This document shows, piece after piece, positions 25,378-33,875 of a DNA stretch of 64,000 bases. This DNA comes from Altererythrobacter sp. Root672 (lineage in GTDB: Bacteria > Pseudomonadota > Alphaproteobacteria > Sphingomonadales > Sphingomonadaceae). Under the pieces are notes generated by a model. It saw nothing but the letters and a program-made list of their open reading frames with translations. It made no database searches and had not been told where the DNA came from. The position numbers and the translations under genes were made by a program. The stretch is taken from the NCBI RefSeq assembly GCF_001427865.1, contig NZ_LMHH01000004.1, positions 42,125 to 106,124 on the forward strand, in the 5' to 3' direction. Numbering within the stretch: position 1 is the first letter of the stretch; every line of letters starts with the position of its first letter.

Positions 25378-25472
25378 GCATGCCTGACGGGAGCGGCGCA
25401 CCTAGCGAGAGGGGCGCGGCATTACAAGCCATGTGACTTGTCGCAATGGATTGTGCCCCCTATCCAGATCGA

Positions 25473-25877
25473 ATGACCCGTACGATCGGTCTGGCACCGT
25501 CCGCTGATGAAATCGAAACGCTTGCTCGCGCGGCGCTGGAGCGGTTGCCGGAGGAGTTTGCCGTCCACCTCCAGGATGTCATCCTCCTGGTTGAGGAATT
25601 CGCCGATCAAGAGCTGCTGGCCGAGTTCGGGATCGAGGACCCGTTCGAACTGAGCGGCGTCTACGAAGGCACGCCCCTGCACGAGAAGAGCATCGAGCAT
25701 TCGGGGCGCATGCCGGATCGCATTCGCCTGTTCCGCGCCCCCATTCTCGACGAGTGGATTGCGCGAGGGGATGAGACGCTCGAGCATCTCGTGGCCCATG
25801 TGCTCGTGCACGAGGTCGGGCATCACTTCGGCCTAAGCGACGAAACCATGCACACGCTTGAGAATGCCGCGAGTTAG
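25473..25877 (+). CDS. Zincin-like metallopeptidase family protein
   Basis: A 134-residue protein ending in HVLVHEVGHHFGLSD, an HExxH zinc site with the third ligand pattern of the small metallopeptidase family once called DUF1025 (PF06262-like). The N-terminal part is mostly acidic helix (LEDVILL-like: HLQDVILLVEEFADQELLAE). It is probably cytosolic; the substrate is unknown. An ATG nine codons upstream (25446) is an alternative start; neither has a strong ribosome site. It is the first core-genome gene to the right of the tRNA. Confidence 0.85.
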   Translation: MTRTIGLAPSADEIETLARAALERLPEEFAVHLQDVILLVEEFADQELLAEFGIEDPFELSGVYEGTPLHEKSIEHSGRMPDRIRLFRAPILDEWIARGDETLEHLVAHVLVHEVGHHFGLSDETMHTLENAAS

Positions 25878-25892
25878 CGGCAGTGTGGGGGC

Positions 25893-26882
25893 ATGAGACT
25901 GCTGCCCGCCCTCGCCCTCGCCCTTGCGCTCTTCGCCACGACCGCGTCCGCGCAGGAGAGTCCGCCACAGGTCACTCCGAGCTCCATCGTTGCGGCAGCG
26001 CCGGCGGCGGACTGGCGCGCGATCGACCCAGCGGACTTGCTGGTGATGACGCTCGCCCCCGACAGCAGCGGGAAGCCCCGGCAAGTCGTGATCCAGCTCC
26101 TTCCATCGCCCTTCAGCCAGGGATGGGTCGGGAACATCCGTACCCTCGCCGGCCAGCACTGGTGGGACGGAACCACGGTCTATCGGGTGGTCGACAACTG
26201 GGTGTCGCAATGGGGCGATGGCGAGGATGACAAGGCCGACGCCAAGCCGCTGCCCGATGGCCTCAGGGTGGTGCCGGAAAGCGAATATACCGCGCCGATG
26301 AAGTGCGAGGTCTATAAGTACGAAGGGAAGGTGCTCGACGAACGGTGCGAGCCGGCGTTCAACGCAATCGACGCGATCGATCCCTATGTCATGCAGGGTC
26401 AGACTGGCTTCTCTGCCGGTTGGCCGGTGGCTTTCCAGCTTACCCCGGAAGGCAACCGGATCTGGCCGACGCATTGCTATGGCACCGTGGGTGTGGCGCG
26501 CGACCTGTCGCCCGATACCGGGACCGGGGCCGAGCTCTATGCAGTGATCGGTCACGCACCTCGCGCGCTCGATCGCAACATCGCTGTTGTCGGGCGGGTT
26601 ATCGAAGGGATCGAGCATCTCTCCACCCTGCCGCGCGGCAAGGGCGAGGCAGGGGTCTATGACGATCCCGCGCTCAAGGTCCCGATCGTCTCCGTCCGGT
26701 TTGGCAATGAGCTGCCCGAGGCAGAGCGGCCGCATTTCGAATACCTCGCCGGCGAGAGCGCAAGCTTCGGTTTGCTGATGAAGGTCCGCGCCAACCGCCG
26801 CGACGAGTTCTACAAAGTCCCTGCCGGTGGGGTGGACGTGTGCAACGTGCCGGTGCCTGTCCGGCGAGTGGCCGCGCGGTGA
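25893..26882 (+). CDS. Periplasmic cyclophilin-type peptidyl-prolyl isomerase
   Basis: A 329-residue protein with a signal peptide (LPALALALALFATTASAQES). The cyclophilin-like barrel follows, with FSQGWVGNIRTLAGQHWWDG and TTVYRVVDNWVSQWGD near 75-110, and YAVIGHAPRALDRNIAVVGR and VIEGIEHLSTLPRG near 210-250. It is longer than minimal cyclophilins, with an insertion rich in acidic residues. The role is folding of exported proteins through prolyl isomerisation. Its TGA overlaps the GTG of the DUF1905 gene. It lies 16 nt after the metallopeptidase gene. Confidence 0.88.
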   Translation: MRLLPALALALALFATTASAQESPPQVTPSSIVAAAPAADWRAIDPADLLVMTLAPDSSGKPRQVVIQLLPSPFSQGWVGNIRTLAGQHWWDGTTVYRVVDNWVSQWGDGEDDKADAKPLPDGLRVVPESEYTAPMKCEVYKYEGKVLDERCEPAFNAIDAIDPYVMQGQTGFSAGWPVAFQLTPEGNRIWPTHCYGTVGVARDLSPDTGTGAELYAVIGHAPRALDRNIAVVGRVIEGIEHLSTLPRGKGEAGVYDDPALKVPIVSVRFGNELPEAERPHFEYLAGESASFGLLMKVRANRRDEFYKVPAGGVDVCNVPVPVRRVAAR

Positions 26883-27205
26883 GTGCCGATCCGGTCACCT
26901 TCTCTGCCCCGCTGCAGATCTGGACCAACGAGGCTGAGAACAGTTCGGTCGGTTTCGTCATCCTGCCGGCCGAGGCTGCCGAGCAAGTCGCCGGGCATGA
27001 GCTGGTGCGGAGATTGGAACTCGGCAAGCGGCGTGGCTTCGGCTCGGTCAAGGTCACGGCTCACGTCGGCAGCAGCACCTGGGACACTTCGGTCTTCCCG
27101 CAGAAGGGCCGCGAGAGCTGGTTCATGGCGGTGAAGGTTGGCGTCCGCCGGGCCGAAGCGATCGAAGAAGGCGACCTGGTCGAGATCGAACTAGAGTTGC
27201 ACTAG
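26879..27205 (+). CDS. DUF1905 domain protein
   Basis: A 108-residue protein starting at a GTG that overlaps the upstream stop (GTGA). It forms a small beta domain, with FSAPLQIWTNEAENSSVGFV, KRRGFGSVKVTAHVGSSTWD, and TSVFPQKGRESWFMAVKVGV followed by RRAEAIEEGD, the DUF1905 pattern. The function is unknown. Its stop overlaps by four bases the stop of the convergent spoT gene, so no terminator separates them. Confidence 0.88.
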   Translation: MSADPVTFSAPLQIWTNEAENSSVGFVILPAEAAEQVAGHELVRRLELGKRRGFGSVKVTAHVGSSTWDTSVFPQKGRESWFMAVKVGVRRAEAIEEGDLVEIELELH

Positions 27206-29283
27206 ATACGCTCGGCCTCTGCCACCGCATCACTCGCCCGGAGGGCACTGACGATGCGGGTAAGGTGGGCGAGATCCTGCACTTCCATGTCCACCTCGTA
27301 AGTGTGGAACGGGTCGTCCAGTTCGGTCTGCTCCAACGTGATCACGTTGGCGCGGTTCTTGGCGAAGATGCCGGCCATTTCCGCCAGCGTACCTAGCTTG
27401 TGATAGAGCACGACCCGCAGCCGCCCAACGGCGCCTTGCGACCGTTCGCCCCACGAAAGGTCGATCCAGTCGGCATCGACGCCGTTGGCAAGCTCCATGC
27501 AGTCGATCGCATGAACCTCGACCCCTTCGCCCTTGCGCCTGAGGCCCACGATCCGGTCGCCCGGGACAGGGTGGCAGCATTCGGCGAGCGTGAAGCCCAT
27601 GCCCGGCGTCAGGCCCTTGATCGAGATCGCCCGCGCCTGTGTCGGCTCGTCGGGGAGATCGACGGTGCTGCCGGGTACGAGCGCTTCCATCACCTCGCGA
27701 TCGTCCACCTTGGCGGCGCCGATGGCGTACATGAGGTCTTCCTCGTCCTCGAGGTCGAGGCGCTCGGCGGCTGAGGCGATCGCCTTCTTGCCGATTTTGG
27801 CGGGCAGGCGCTCGGCGATCTGGGCGAACAGCTCGCGCCCGATGGTGACGACTTCCGCGCGCTCCTTCGCGCGCACCGAGCGGCGGATCGAGGCGCGCGC
27901 CTTGCCCGTCACCACGAAGGCGAGCCAGGACAATTGCGGCTCAGCGTTGGCGCCCTTGATGATCTCCACCACGTCGCCGTTGTTGAGCGGCGTGCGCAGC
28001 GGCATGTGGCGGCCGTTGATCTTGGCGCCGACGGTATGCGCCCCGAGGTCCGTGTGGACGGCGAAGGCGAAGTCGACCGGGGTCGCGCCTTTCGGCAGCT
28101 GGAACAGCGCGCCCTTGGGGGTGAAAGCGAAGATGCGGTCCTGGTAGATCGCCAGCCGGGTGTGTTCGAGCAGCTCTTCGGCGTCGTGGCTGGAATCGAC
28201 GATCTCGATCAGGTCGCGCAGCCAGCCGACCTGGCCATCGGGCTTGTCGCCCTGCTTGTAGGCCCAGTGAGCGGCGAGGCCGAACTCGTTCAGGCGATGC
28301 ATCTCGCGCGTGCGGATCTGCACTTCGACGCGCATCGAGTTCTCGAAAATCAAGGAGGTGTGGAGCGACCGGTAGCCGTTGGTCTTCGGGGTCGAGATGT
28401 AGTCCTTGAACCGGCCCGGCACGAACTGCCACGCCTGGTGCAACACTCCGAGCGCGCTGTAGCAATCGCCCACCGACTCCGCGAGCACGCGGAAGGCCAT
28501 GATGTCGGTGATCTGTTCGAAGCTGACGTGCCGTTCGGCCATCTTCTTCCAGATCGAATAGGGGTGTTTCTCGCGTCCCCAGACTTCGACCTTCATCCCC
28601 TCAGCGGCCAGGGCCTGCTTGATCTTGAGCGCGATCGCATCGACTTGCCCGCCTTCGGAACTGCGGATCTGTTCGAGCCGTCCGGTGATGGTGGCGTAGG
28701 CTTCGGGCTCGAGCTGTTCGAACGCGAGCAACTGCATCTCGCGCATGTATTCGTACATGCCCACCCGCTCGGCCAGGGGGGCATAGATGTCCATCGTCTC
28801 GCGGGCGATGCGCTTGCGCTTCTCCGGGCTCTTGATGAAGTGCAGCGTGCGCATGTTGTGCAGCCGGTCGCCGAGCTTGACCAGGAGCACGCGGATGTCC
28901 TCGCTCATGGCGAGGAAGAACTTGCGCAGGTTCTCCGCCACGCGCTGGTTCTCGGCCAGCTGCTCGATCTTGGAGAGCTTGGTAACCCCGTCGACCAGCT
29001 TGGCGACATCCGAACCGAAGTTCTTCTCGATGTCCTCGATCGTCGCCAGCGTGTCCTCGACCGTGTCGTGCAGCAGCGCGGTGACGATCGTTTCCTGGTC
29101 GAGTTTGAGGTCGGTCATCAGGCCGGCCACTTCGACCGGGTGGCTGAAGTAGGGGTCCCCGCTCGCACGCTTCTGCGTGCCGTGCTTCTGCACGGTATAG
29201 ACATAGGCGCGGTTGAGCAGCGCCTCGTCGGCATCCGGGTCATAAGCTTTGACCCGCTCCACTAGTTCGTACTGACGCAGCAT
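27202..29283 (-). CDS. spoT: Bifunctional (p)ppGpp synthetase/hydrolase (Rel/SpoT)
   Basis: A 693-residue RelA/SpoT homologue. The HD hydrolase domain has FSHP at about 46-49 and LLHDTVEDT at 70-78, both needed for ppGpp hydrolysis. The synthetase domain has KTNGYRSLHTSL, and the TGS domain ITPKGALFQLPKGATPVDFA (printed as FTPKG). A C-terminal ACT domain ends the protein. As most Alphaproteobacteria have one such long enzyme, it probably performs both synthesis and breakdown in the stringent response. The ATG at 29283 is chosen over an upstream in-frame start because homologues begin MLRQYEL. Confidence 0.95.
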   Translation of the reverse strand: MLRQYELVERVKAYDPDADEALLNRAYVYTVQKHGTQKRASGDPYFSHPVEVAGLMTDLKLDQETIVTALLHDTVEDTLATIEDIEKNFGSDVAKLVDGVTKLSKIEQLAENQRVAENLRKFFLAMSEDIRVLLVKLGDRLHNMRTLHFIKSPEKRKRIARETMDIYAPLAERVGMYEYMREMQLLAFEQLEPEAYATITGRLEQIRSSEGGQVDAIALKIKQALAAEGMKVEVWGREKHPYSIWKKMAERHVSFEQITDIMAFRVLAESVGDCYSALGVLHQAWQFVPGRFKDYISTPKTNGYRSLHTSLIFENSMRVEVQIRTREMHRLNEFGLAAHWAYKQGDKPDGQVGWLRDLIEIVDSSHDAEELLEHTRLAIYQDRIFAFTPKGALFQLPKGATPVDFAFAVHTDLGAHTVGAKINGRHMPLRTPLNNGDVVEIIKGANAEPQLSWLAFVVTGKARASIRRSVRAKERAEVVTIGRELFAQIAERLPAKIGKKAIASAAERLDLEDEEDLMYAIGAAKVDDREVMEALVPGSTVDLPDEPTQARAISIKGLTPGMGFTLAECCHPVPGDRIVGLRRKGEGVEVHAIDCMELANGVDADWIDLSWGERSQGAVGRLRVVLYHKLGTLAEMAGIFAKNRANVITLEQTELDDPFHTYEVDMEVQDLAHLTRIVSALRASDAVAEAERI

Positions 29284-29394
29284 TACCCCTGATGTGCGTT
29301 GCAGCGCGGCGGGGGGCAAGGGGGCTTTTTCCGCTCCTCGATCAGGAAACGCATAATTGTTGTGTTTACATAACGAATCAGCTTATATGCGAAC

Positions 29395-29658
29395 ATGAGC
29401 GCACGAATATACAACCGCATCGCTGTATTCCGCGCCGAGGTGGGGATGACCCGCAAGGCGCTTGCCGAAAAGGTCGGCGTCAATCCGCAGACGATCGGGT
29501 TCCTCGAACGGGGGGACTACAACCCCAGCCTCGAACTCGCGCTGCGTGTCTCGCAGGTGTTCAAGGTGCCGATCGAGCTGCTGTTTTCCTTTACCCCATT
29601 CCCGAGCGTGGCGGCGACCCTGCTCGGCCAGGAGAGTGATGATGCCTTACAAGGGTGA
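29395..29658 (+). CDS. Small XRE-type transcriptional regulator
   Basis: An 87-residue protein that is little more than a helix-turn-helix (YNRIAVFRAEVGMTRKALAE, then KVGVNPQTIGFLERGDYNPS), of the YozG-like group of short regulators. It diverges from spoT with an AT-rich promoter region between them. It overlaps the next gene, a membrane protein, by 20 bases. Such regulator plus membrane protein pairs often act together in sensing or autoregulation; the signal is unknown. Confidence 0.88.
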   Translation: MSARIYNRIAVFRAEVGMTRKALAEKVGVNPQTIGFLERGDYNPSLELALRVSQVFKVPIELLFSFTPFPSVAATLLGQESDDALQG

Positions 29659-30169
29659 TCCAATCGCCGAGAAGCTCGACAAGGTCGCAGAGGCAACCGG
29701 GATGCCGCAGTTCTCGCGCAGGCTGGCGAACCGGTATCCTGTTCGCTTCCGGATCTTGCCCCTCATCTTGCTGGCCGTCGCGTTCGGCGGTCTATGGGTG
29801 CAGATCGCCGTCAGCGAGATCTACGGCTACTTCGTGGTCATGTTTGCCTTCCTCGGCACCACGGGCCTCTTGCCATTCAGCCCCTTGAAGAAGGTAGGCC
29901 GTGGGTTCGACGAACGAGAAGCGGCGCTTGTTAAATCGGGCCACTTCATCGGCCTTCTCGTAACGGCGGGCATCGTAGTGCTCGGCTGCGTGGCCATCGG
30001 ACTTGGGGTGGTTGCTACGCAGATTGGCTTTGGCCAGTTCTGGGCGCCGGCCAAAGTGACTGACTGGTTCGCGCTGGCGCTGTTGCTTGCTACCGTTGAG
30101 ATCAATGTCGCGATTTTGGCGTCCAGTGCCCGGCTGCCTTCTGACGATCCGAACGACGAGGACGAATGA
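29639..30169 (+). CDS. Membrane protein paired with the small XRE regulator
   Basis: A 176-residue protein with an N-terminal cytoplasmic segment and four hydrophobic helices (LPLILLAVAFGGLWVQIAVS, YFVVMFAFLGTTGLLPF, LLVTAGIVVLGCVAIGLGVV, and WFALALLLATVEINVAILA). The ATG at 29639 follows GGAG within the upstream gene. I know no defined family function. The stop overlaps the aminotransferase start (ATGA), so three genes form a coupled unit. Confidence 0.8.
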   Translation: MMPYKGDPIAEKLDKVAEATGMPQFSRRLANRYPVRFRILPLILLAVAFGGLWVQIAVSEIYGYFVVMFAFLGTTGLLPFSPLKKVGRGFDEREAALVKSGHFIGLLVTAGIVVLGCVAIGLGVVATQIGFGQFWAPAKVTDWFALALLLATVEINVAILASSARLPSDDPNDEDE

Positions 30170-31302
30170 ACCCCCCTGCGACCACGATCTTCGACCGCAT
30201 GTCCGCCCTGGCGCGGGAGCTTGGCGCGATCAATCTGGGGCAGGGCTTTCCCGACTTGCCCGAGCCGCCAGAGCTGCTGGAGGCTGCGCAACGGGCGTTG
30301 GTCGAGAAGTCGAACCAGTACCCGCCGATGCGCGGGCTGGCCGAACTGCGCGATGCCGTCGTCAGCTACTACGCGAGGGAGCAGGGGCTGCAGATCAAGC
30401 CTGAAGAGGTCATCGTCACCTCTGGTGCCACCGAGGCGCTTGCAGCGGCCATTCTCGCCTTCTTGAGACCAGGCGATGAGGCGATCCTGTTCCAGCCGTT
30501 CTACGACGCCTACTTGCCCCTGGTGGAGCGCGCAGGCGGGGTGGCTCGCACGGTCAGCCTGGTCCCGCCGAATTGGACATTACCGCTCGATCAGTTCGAA
30601 GCCGTGATCGGGCCGAGGACGCGGCTCGTCATTCTCAACACTCCCAACAACCCAACCGGCACGCTGGTGGACCGCGCCACGCTGGAAGCCTTGGGCGAGT
30701 TGTGCGAGCGCCACGACCTCATCCTGCTGTGCGACGAGGTGTGGGAGGGCATGATCTATGGCGGTGCAACGCACGTTTCCCCGCTCGCAATCTCGTCCCT
30801 GCGCGAGCGTGCGGTAAAGGTCGGATCGGCGGGCAAGCTCTTCTCGCTTACCGGGTGGAAGATCGGTTGGGCTGTTGCCGCGCCGCCGCTGGCTGAAGCG
30901 ATCGCGCGGCAGCATCAATACCTGACCTTCACCACGCCCACTCCGCTGCAATGGGCCGTAACCGAAGGGTTGGCGCTGCCGACCGAATGGCACGCGGTGC
31001 ACCGGGCACGCTACGAGGCTGGACGCGAACGGTTGGTAAGCGGACTGACGGCTGCCGGCTATGTCCTGCTGCCGTCGGAAGGAACTTGGTTCGTCACGGT
31101 AGACCTCACCGCATCAGGTCTGCCGCCCGACGACGAAGTCATCGCCGAGCGCATGATCCGCGAGGTTAGCGTGGCTTCGATCCCGCCGTCGGTGTTCTAC
31201 CGGGACGATCCCGAACGCGGTTACCTGCGGCTCTGCTTTGCCAAGGAGGATGCCACTCTAGACGAGGCGATTGCGAGGTTGGCACGGTTTAGAAACGGCT
31301 AA
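30166..31302 (+). CDS. Class I/II pyridoxal-phosphate aminotransferase
   Basis: A 378-residue fold-type I aminotransferase. It has INLGQGFPDLPEPPELLEAA near the start, the NNPTGT substrate loop, LLCDEVWEG, and the PLP lysine in VGSAGKLFSLTGWKIGW. The overall similarity is to the MalY/YbdL/kynurenine aminotransferase group, which act on methionine or aromatic 2-oxoacids; the exact substrate cannot be set from sequence. It is cytosolic and coupled to the upstream membrane protein gene by ATGA. Confidence 0.9.
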   Translation: MNPPATTIFDRMSALARELGAINLGQGFPDLPEPPELLEAAQRALVEKSNQYPPMRGLAELRDAVVSYYAREQGLQIKPEEVIVTSGATEALAAAILAFLRPGDEAILFQPFYDAYLPLVERAGGVARTVSLVPPNWTLPLDQFEAVIGPRTRLVILNTPNNPTGTLVDRATLEALGELCERHDLILLCDEVWEGMIYGGATHVSPLAISSLRERAVKVGSAGKLFSLTGWKIGWAVAAPPLAEAIARQHQYLTFTTPTPLQWAVTEGLALPTEWHAVHRARYEAGRERLVSGLTAAGYVLLPSEGTWFVTVDLTASGLPPDDEVIAERMIREVSVASIPPSVFYRDDPERGYLRLCFAKEDATLDEAIARLARFRNG

Positions 31303-31308
31303 ATCTTC

Positions 31309-31444
31309 GATCCTCTCCGAGCTTGCTCGGGGAGGTGGCGCGCGTCGGAGACGCGTGACGGAGGGGTAAGCGGAACAACTCAACGCCCCTCCACCATCCG
31401 CTTCGCGGACGGTCCCCCTCCCCGAGACAAGCTCGGGGAGGATC
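31309..31444. repeat. Palindromic intergenic repeat (REP-like, sphingomonad type)
   Basis: The ends are imperfect inverted repeats: GATCCTCTCCGAGC near 31309 and GCTCGGGGAGGATC near 31444. Each arm is itself a hairpin around CCGAGC/GCTCGG. Between them lie further GC-rich dyads (CCGCTTCGCGG). It sits between convergent genes and may act as a bidirectional terminator. Such ~130-bp elements are scattered through sphingomonad genomes (recollection). Confidence 0.7.
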
Positions 31445-31449
31445 AAGAG

Positions 31450-33339
31450 TTAACCGCCCGTAGCGACCAACTTGTCGACCGAGCCCTGCGTCACCGAGTG
31501 ATACCCCGCCCGCGTCTCCGCGTAGATCCGCTTGGCGATCGGCTGGCCCCACTCTGCCTCGCCCCACAGCGCTTCGAACAGCGGTAGGACGAACTTGCGA
31601 CGACCAACTTCGCCGAGGAACTTTTCGGCCACGGGCACAGCCGGGTCGTAGCGATTGGCCAGCGCCAGCTCGAGCCAGGCGAACAGGACTTCGCTGTTGC
31701 CCGAATGCGAAAGGCCGAGGTCGCGGTCGAGCCGGTCAAGCTCGTCATGGCTCAGCTTCTTCGGCAGCTTCGCGATCAAACGCTGGCGCTCGGCTGTGGT
31801 CCAGCCTGCCCAGGCTTCAGGATCGATGAAGTGGGTCGAGGGATAATGCGAAGCCGCAGCGTCCACTTCCGCGAAGGCCGAGGCTGAGGGACGGGCGACG
31901 TTCGAGGGCAGGCCCGGCGCATAGACCCACTGGTCGAGCATGAGCTGCTCTTCCAACTGGGCAGCGCCTGCGATCAGGTGTTCGCGCATGTCGGCAACGA
32001 TCATGGCCGAAGTCGCCGGCTGGAACGCGTGGCTGTCGAACCACTGGCGCAGCCAGGCGTCGAACCGTTCGCGGCCGACTGCCTTTTCGACGGTGCGCAG
32101 GAACACCGCGCCCTTGTCGTAGACAATGCCGGACTCACTGTCGTCCACGCCGTCCGCACCCTTCGGCAGATGCAGCGCCGTCACCGGTGCATCCGCACCT
32201 TTCTTCGCCAGCACCTTTTCGACCTCGGCAAAGCTCAGCGCCGCCTCCTGGCTCGCCCGGCGCGAGCCATAGAGCGCTTCGACAATGCGGTTCTCGAAGT
32301 AGCTGGTCACGCCTTCGTTGAGCCAGGAGTCCGACCAGTTGGCATTGGTGACGAGGTTGCCCGACCAGGAGTGCGCCAGCTCGTGCGCGACAAGGCCAGT
32401 GAGGCTGCGGTCGCCGGCGATGAAAGTCGGCGTGAGGAAGGTCATCACCGGGTTTTCCATGCCGCCGTAAGGGAAGCTCGGCGGCAGGACGATCATGTCG
32501 TAGCGACCCCAGCGATAGGGACCGTAAAGCGCCTCGGCCGCCCCGACCATCTTCTCGGTGTCGACCAGTTCGGCTGCAGCGGCATCGAGCATCGAGGGTT
32601 CGGTCCACACACCGGTGCGCGGGCCGAGCTCGCGGAAGGCGATGTCACCCGCGGCAATGGCGATCAGATAAGGTGCAACCGGTTTGTCCATCGCAAAGCG
32701 GAACGCGCGGGTGCTGCCGAGGTCCTCGGGCTCACCGATCTTGAGGCCGGACATCACTACGGTCAGCGGCTTGGGAGCGACGATGCGCGCCTCCCAGGTC
32801 TGGCGGATGCCGGGGCTGTCCTGCGTCGGCACCCAACTGCGGTTGAGGATCGCCTGGCCCTGGCTCAGAAGGTAGGGATATTTGCCGCCTGCGGTTTGCT
32901 CCGGCGCCAGCCATTGCAAGGCCTCGGCTTCGGGTGCTGCGGCATATGTCACCACGATACGGCGGGCCTTGCCGATAGTGACAGTGACCGGCGCGCCCTT
33001 GCCCTTGACCTCGTCTCCCACTGTGAAGGCCAGTTCCCGCCCTGCCTCGTCGGTGATGCAGGCGATCTGCAGCCCCTCGCTGTCGAGCACGATCGTATCC
33101 GCGTCAGGCCGCGCGGCGATGTCGAGCGTAGCGGTGCCACCCACGCTCTTGGCCTCGAAGTCGAGCGCCAGATCGAGCGCTACGTGCGTCACCCGCGCCA
33201 CTTCCGGCTGGGCAAAACTCCACGAATCGCGCGCGTCTTCGCTCAGGAGCACCGGGGAAACCATCTCGGCAGACTGCGCCTGCACGGGGACTGCGGCAAC
33301 GGTCGCGAGGAGCAAGGCAAGCGAGGCAGCGAAACGCAT
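31450..33339 (-). CDS. Secreted M1-family metallopeptidase (leukotriene-A4-hydrolase-like)
   Basis: A 629-residue protein with a signal peptide (FAASLALLLATVAAVPVQAQ). The M1 domain shows GGMEN at 292-296 and the zinc site HELAH at 319-323 with distal Glu342 in WLNEG. The C-terminal helical domain resembles leukotriene A4 hydrolase-type aminopeptidases. It probably trims peptides in the periplasm for nutrition. It ends next to the palindromic repeat, opposite the aminotransferase gene. Confidence 0.93.
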   Translation of the reverse strand: MRFAASLALLLATVAAVPVQAQSAEMVSPVLLSEDARDSWSFAQPEVARVTHVALDLALDFEAKSVGGTATLDIAARPDADTIVLDSEGLQIACITDEAGRELAFTVGDEVKGKGAPVTVTIGKARRIVVTYAAAPEAEALQWLAPEQTAGGKYPYLLSQGQAILNRSWVPTQDSPGIRQTWEARIVAPKPLTVVMSGLKIGEPEDLGSTRAFRFAMDKPVAPYLIAIAAGDIAFRELGPRTGVWTEPSMLDAAAAELVDTEKMVGAAEALYGPYRWGRYDMIVLPPSFPYGGMENPVMTFLTPTFIAGDRSLTGLVAHELAHSWSGNLVTNANWSDSWLNEGVTSYFENRIVEALYGSRRASQEAALSFAEVEKVLAKKGADAPVTALHLPKGADGVDDSESGIVYDKGAVFLRTVEKAVGRERFDAWLRQWFDSHAFQPATSAMIVADMREHLIAGAAQLEEQLMLDQWVYAPGLPSNVARPSASAFAEVDAAASHYPSTHFIDPEAWAGWTTAERQRLIAKLPKKLSHDELDRLDRDLGLSHSGNSEVLFAWLELALANRYDPAVPVAEKFLGEVGRRKFVLPLFEALWGEAEWGQPIAKRIYAETRAGYHSVTQGSVDKLVATGG

Positions 33340-33442
33340 TCGAATCTCCGGGAGGGGCGGGAAGTTTCGCCTGTAACGATAGGTAGCTGAACAGGGGTTG
33401 TCACGCAGTGCGCGCGTGTGAAGCCCCGGAGGCGCGCAACGC

Positions 33443-33871
33443 TTAGTTCTTGGCGCGCAAACCTACTGCTTCGATGGCTGCGAGGGCACAGGCTTCGTCG
33501 TTGTCGCTAGTGTCACCGGTAACGCCGATCGCGCCCACGACGGTGCCACCCGCATCGCAGATGATTACTCCGCCGGCAGCCGGAACCATGCCGCCTTCGC
33601 TCATCGTATCGACTGCCGCGATGAAGTGCGGCCGGTCGACCGCCATGTCGCCGATCGTGCGGCTCGACACGCCCAGCGCCAGCGCACCCGCGGCCTTCCC
33701 GCCGGCGAGCTTGACCCGCATGTTCGAGGCCCCGTCCTGCCGCTGGCAGGCGATCAGGTAGGCGCCGGGATCGTGGATCGTGACGGTCAGCGGCTTGAGG
33801 CCAAGCTCGGCGCCCCTGGCGAGGGCGGCTTCGATCAAAGCGTTGGCTTGGGCGAGGTTCAGGCGATGCAT
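33443..33871 (-). CDS. GlcG/HbpS family protein (possible haem-binding)
   Basis: A 142-residue protein of the GlcG/HbpS (PF03928) family. It shows NALIEAALARGAELGLKPLT, VTIHDPGAYLIACQR, FIAAVDTMSEGGMVPAAGGV and GAIGVTGDTSDNDEACA. Some relatives bind haem. It starts four bases after the hemF stop, with a GGAG ribosome site, so it is likely co-transcribed with the coproporphyrinogen oxidase gene, which fits a haem-related role (inference). Confidence 0.85.
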   Translation of the reverse strand: MHRLNLAQANALIEAALARGAELGLKPLTVTIHDPGAYLIACQRQDGASNMRVKLAGGKAAGALALGVSSRTIGDMAVDRPHFIAAVDTMSEGGMVPAAGGVIICDAGGTVVGAIGVTGDTSDNDEACALAAIEAVGLRAKN

Positions 33872-33875
33872 GATT

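Noticed and set aside
27934..29265. 443-codon frame antisense to spoT
   Set aside because: Shadow frame of a high-GC gene; no recognisable domain, whereas the sense strand encodes a complete Rel/SpoT.
31978..33390. 470-codon frame antisense to the M1 peptidase
   Set aside because: No motif; the opposite strand has an intact HExxH enzyme with a signal peptide.
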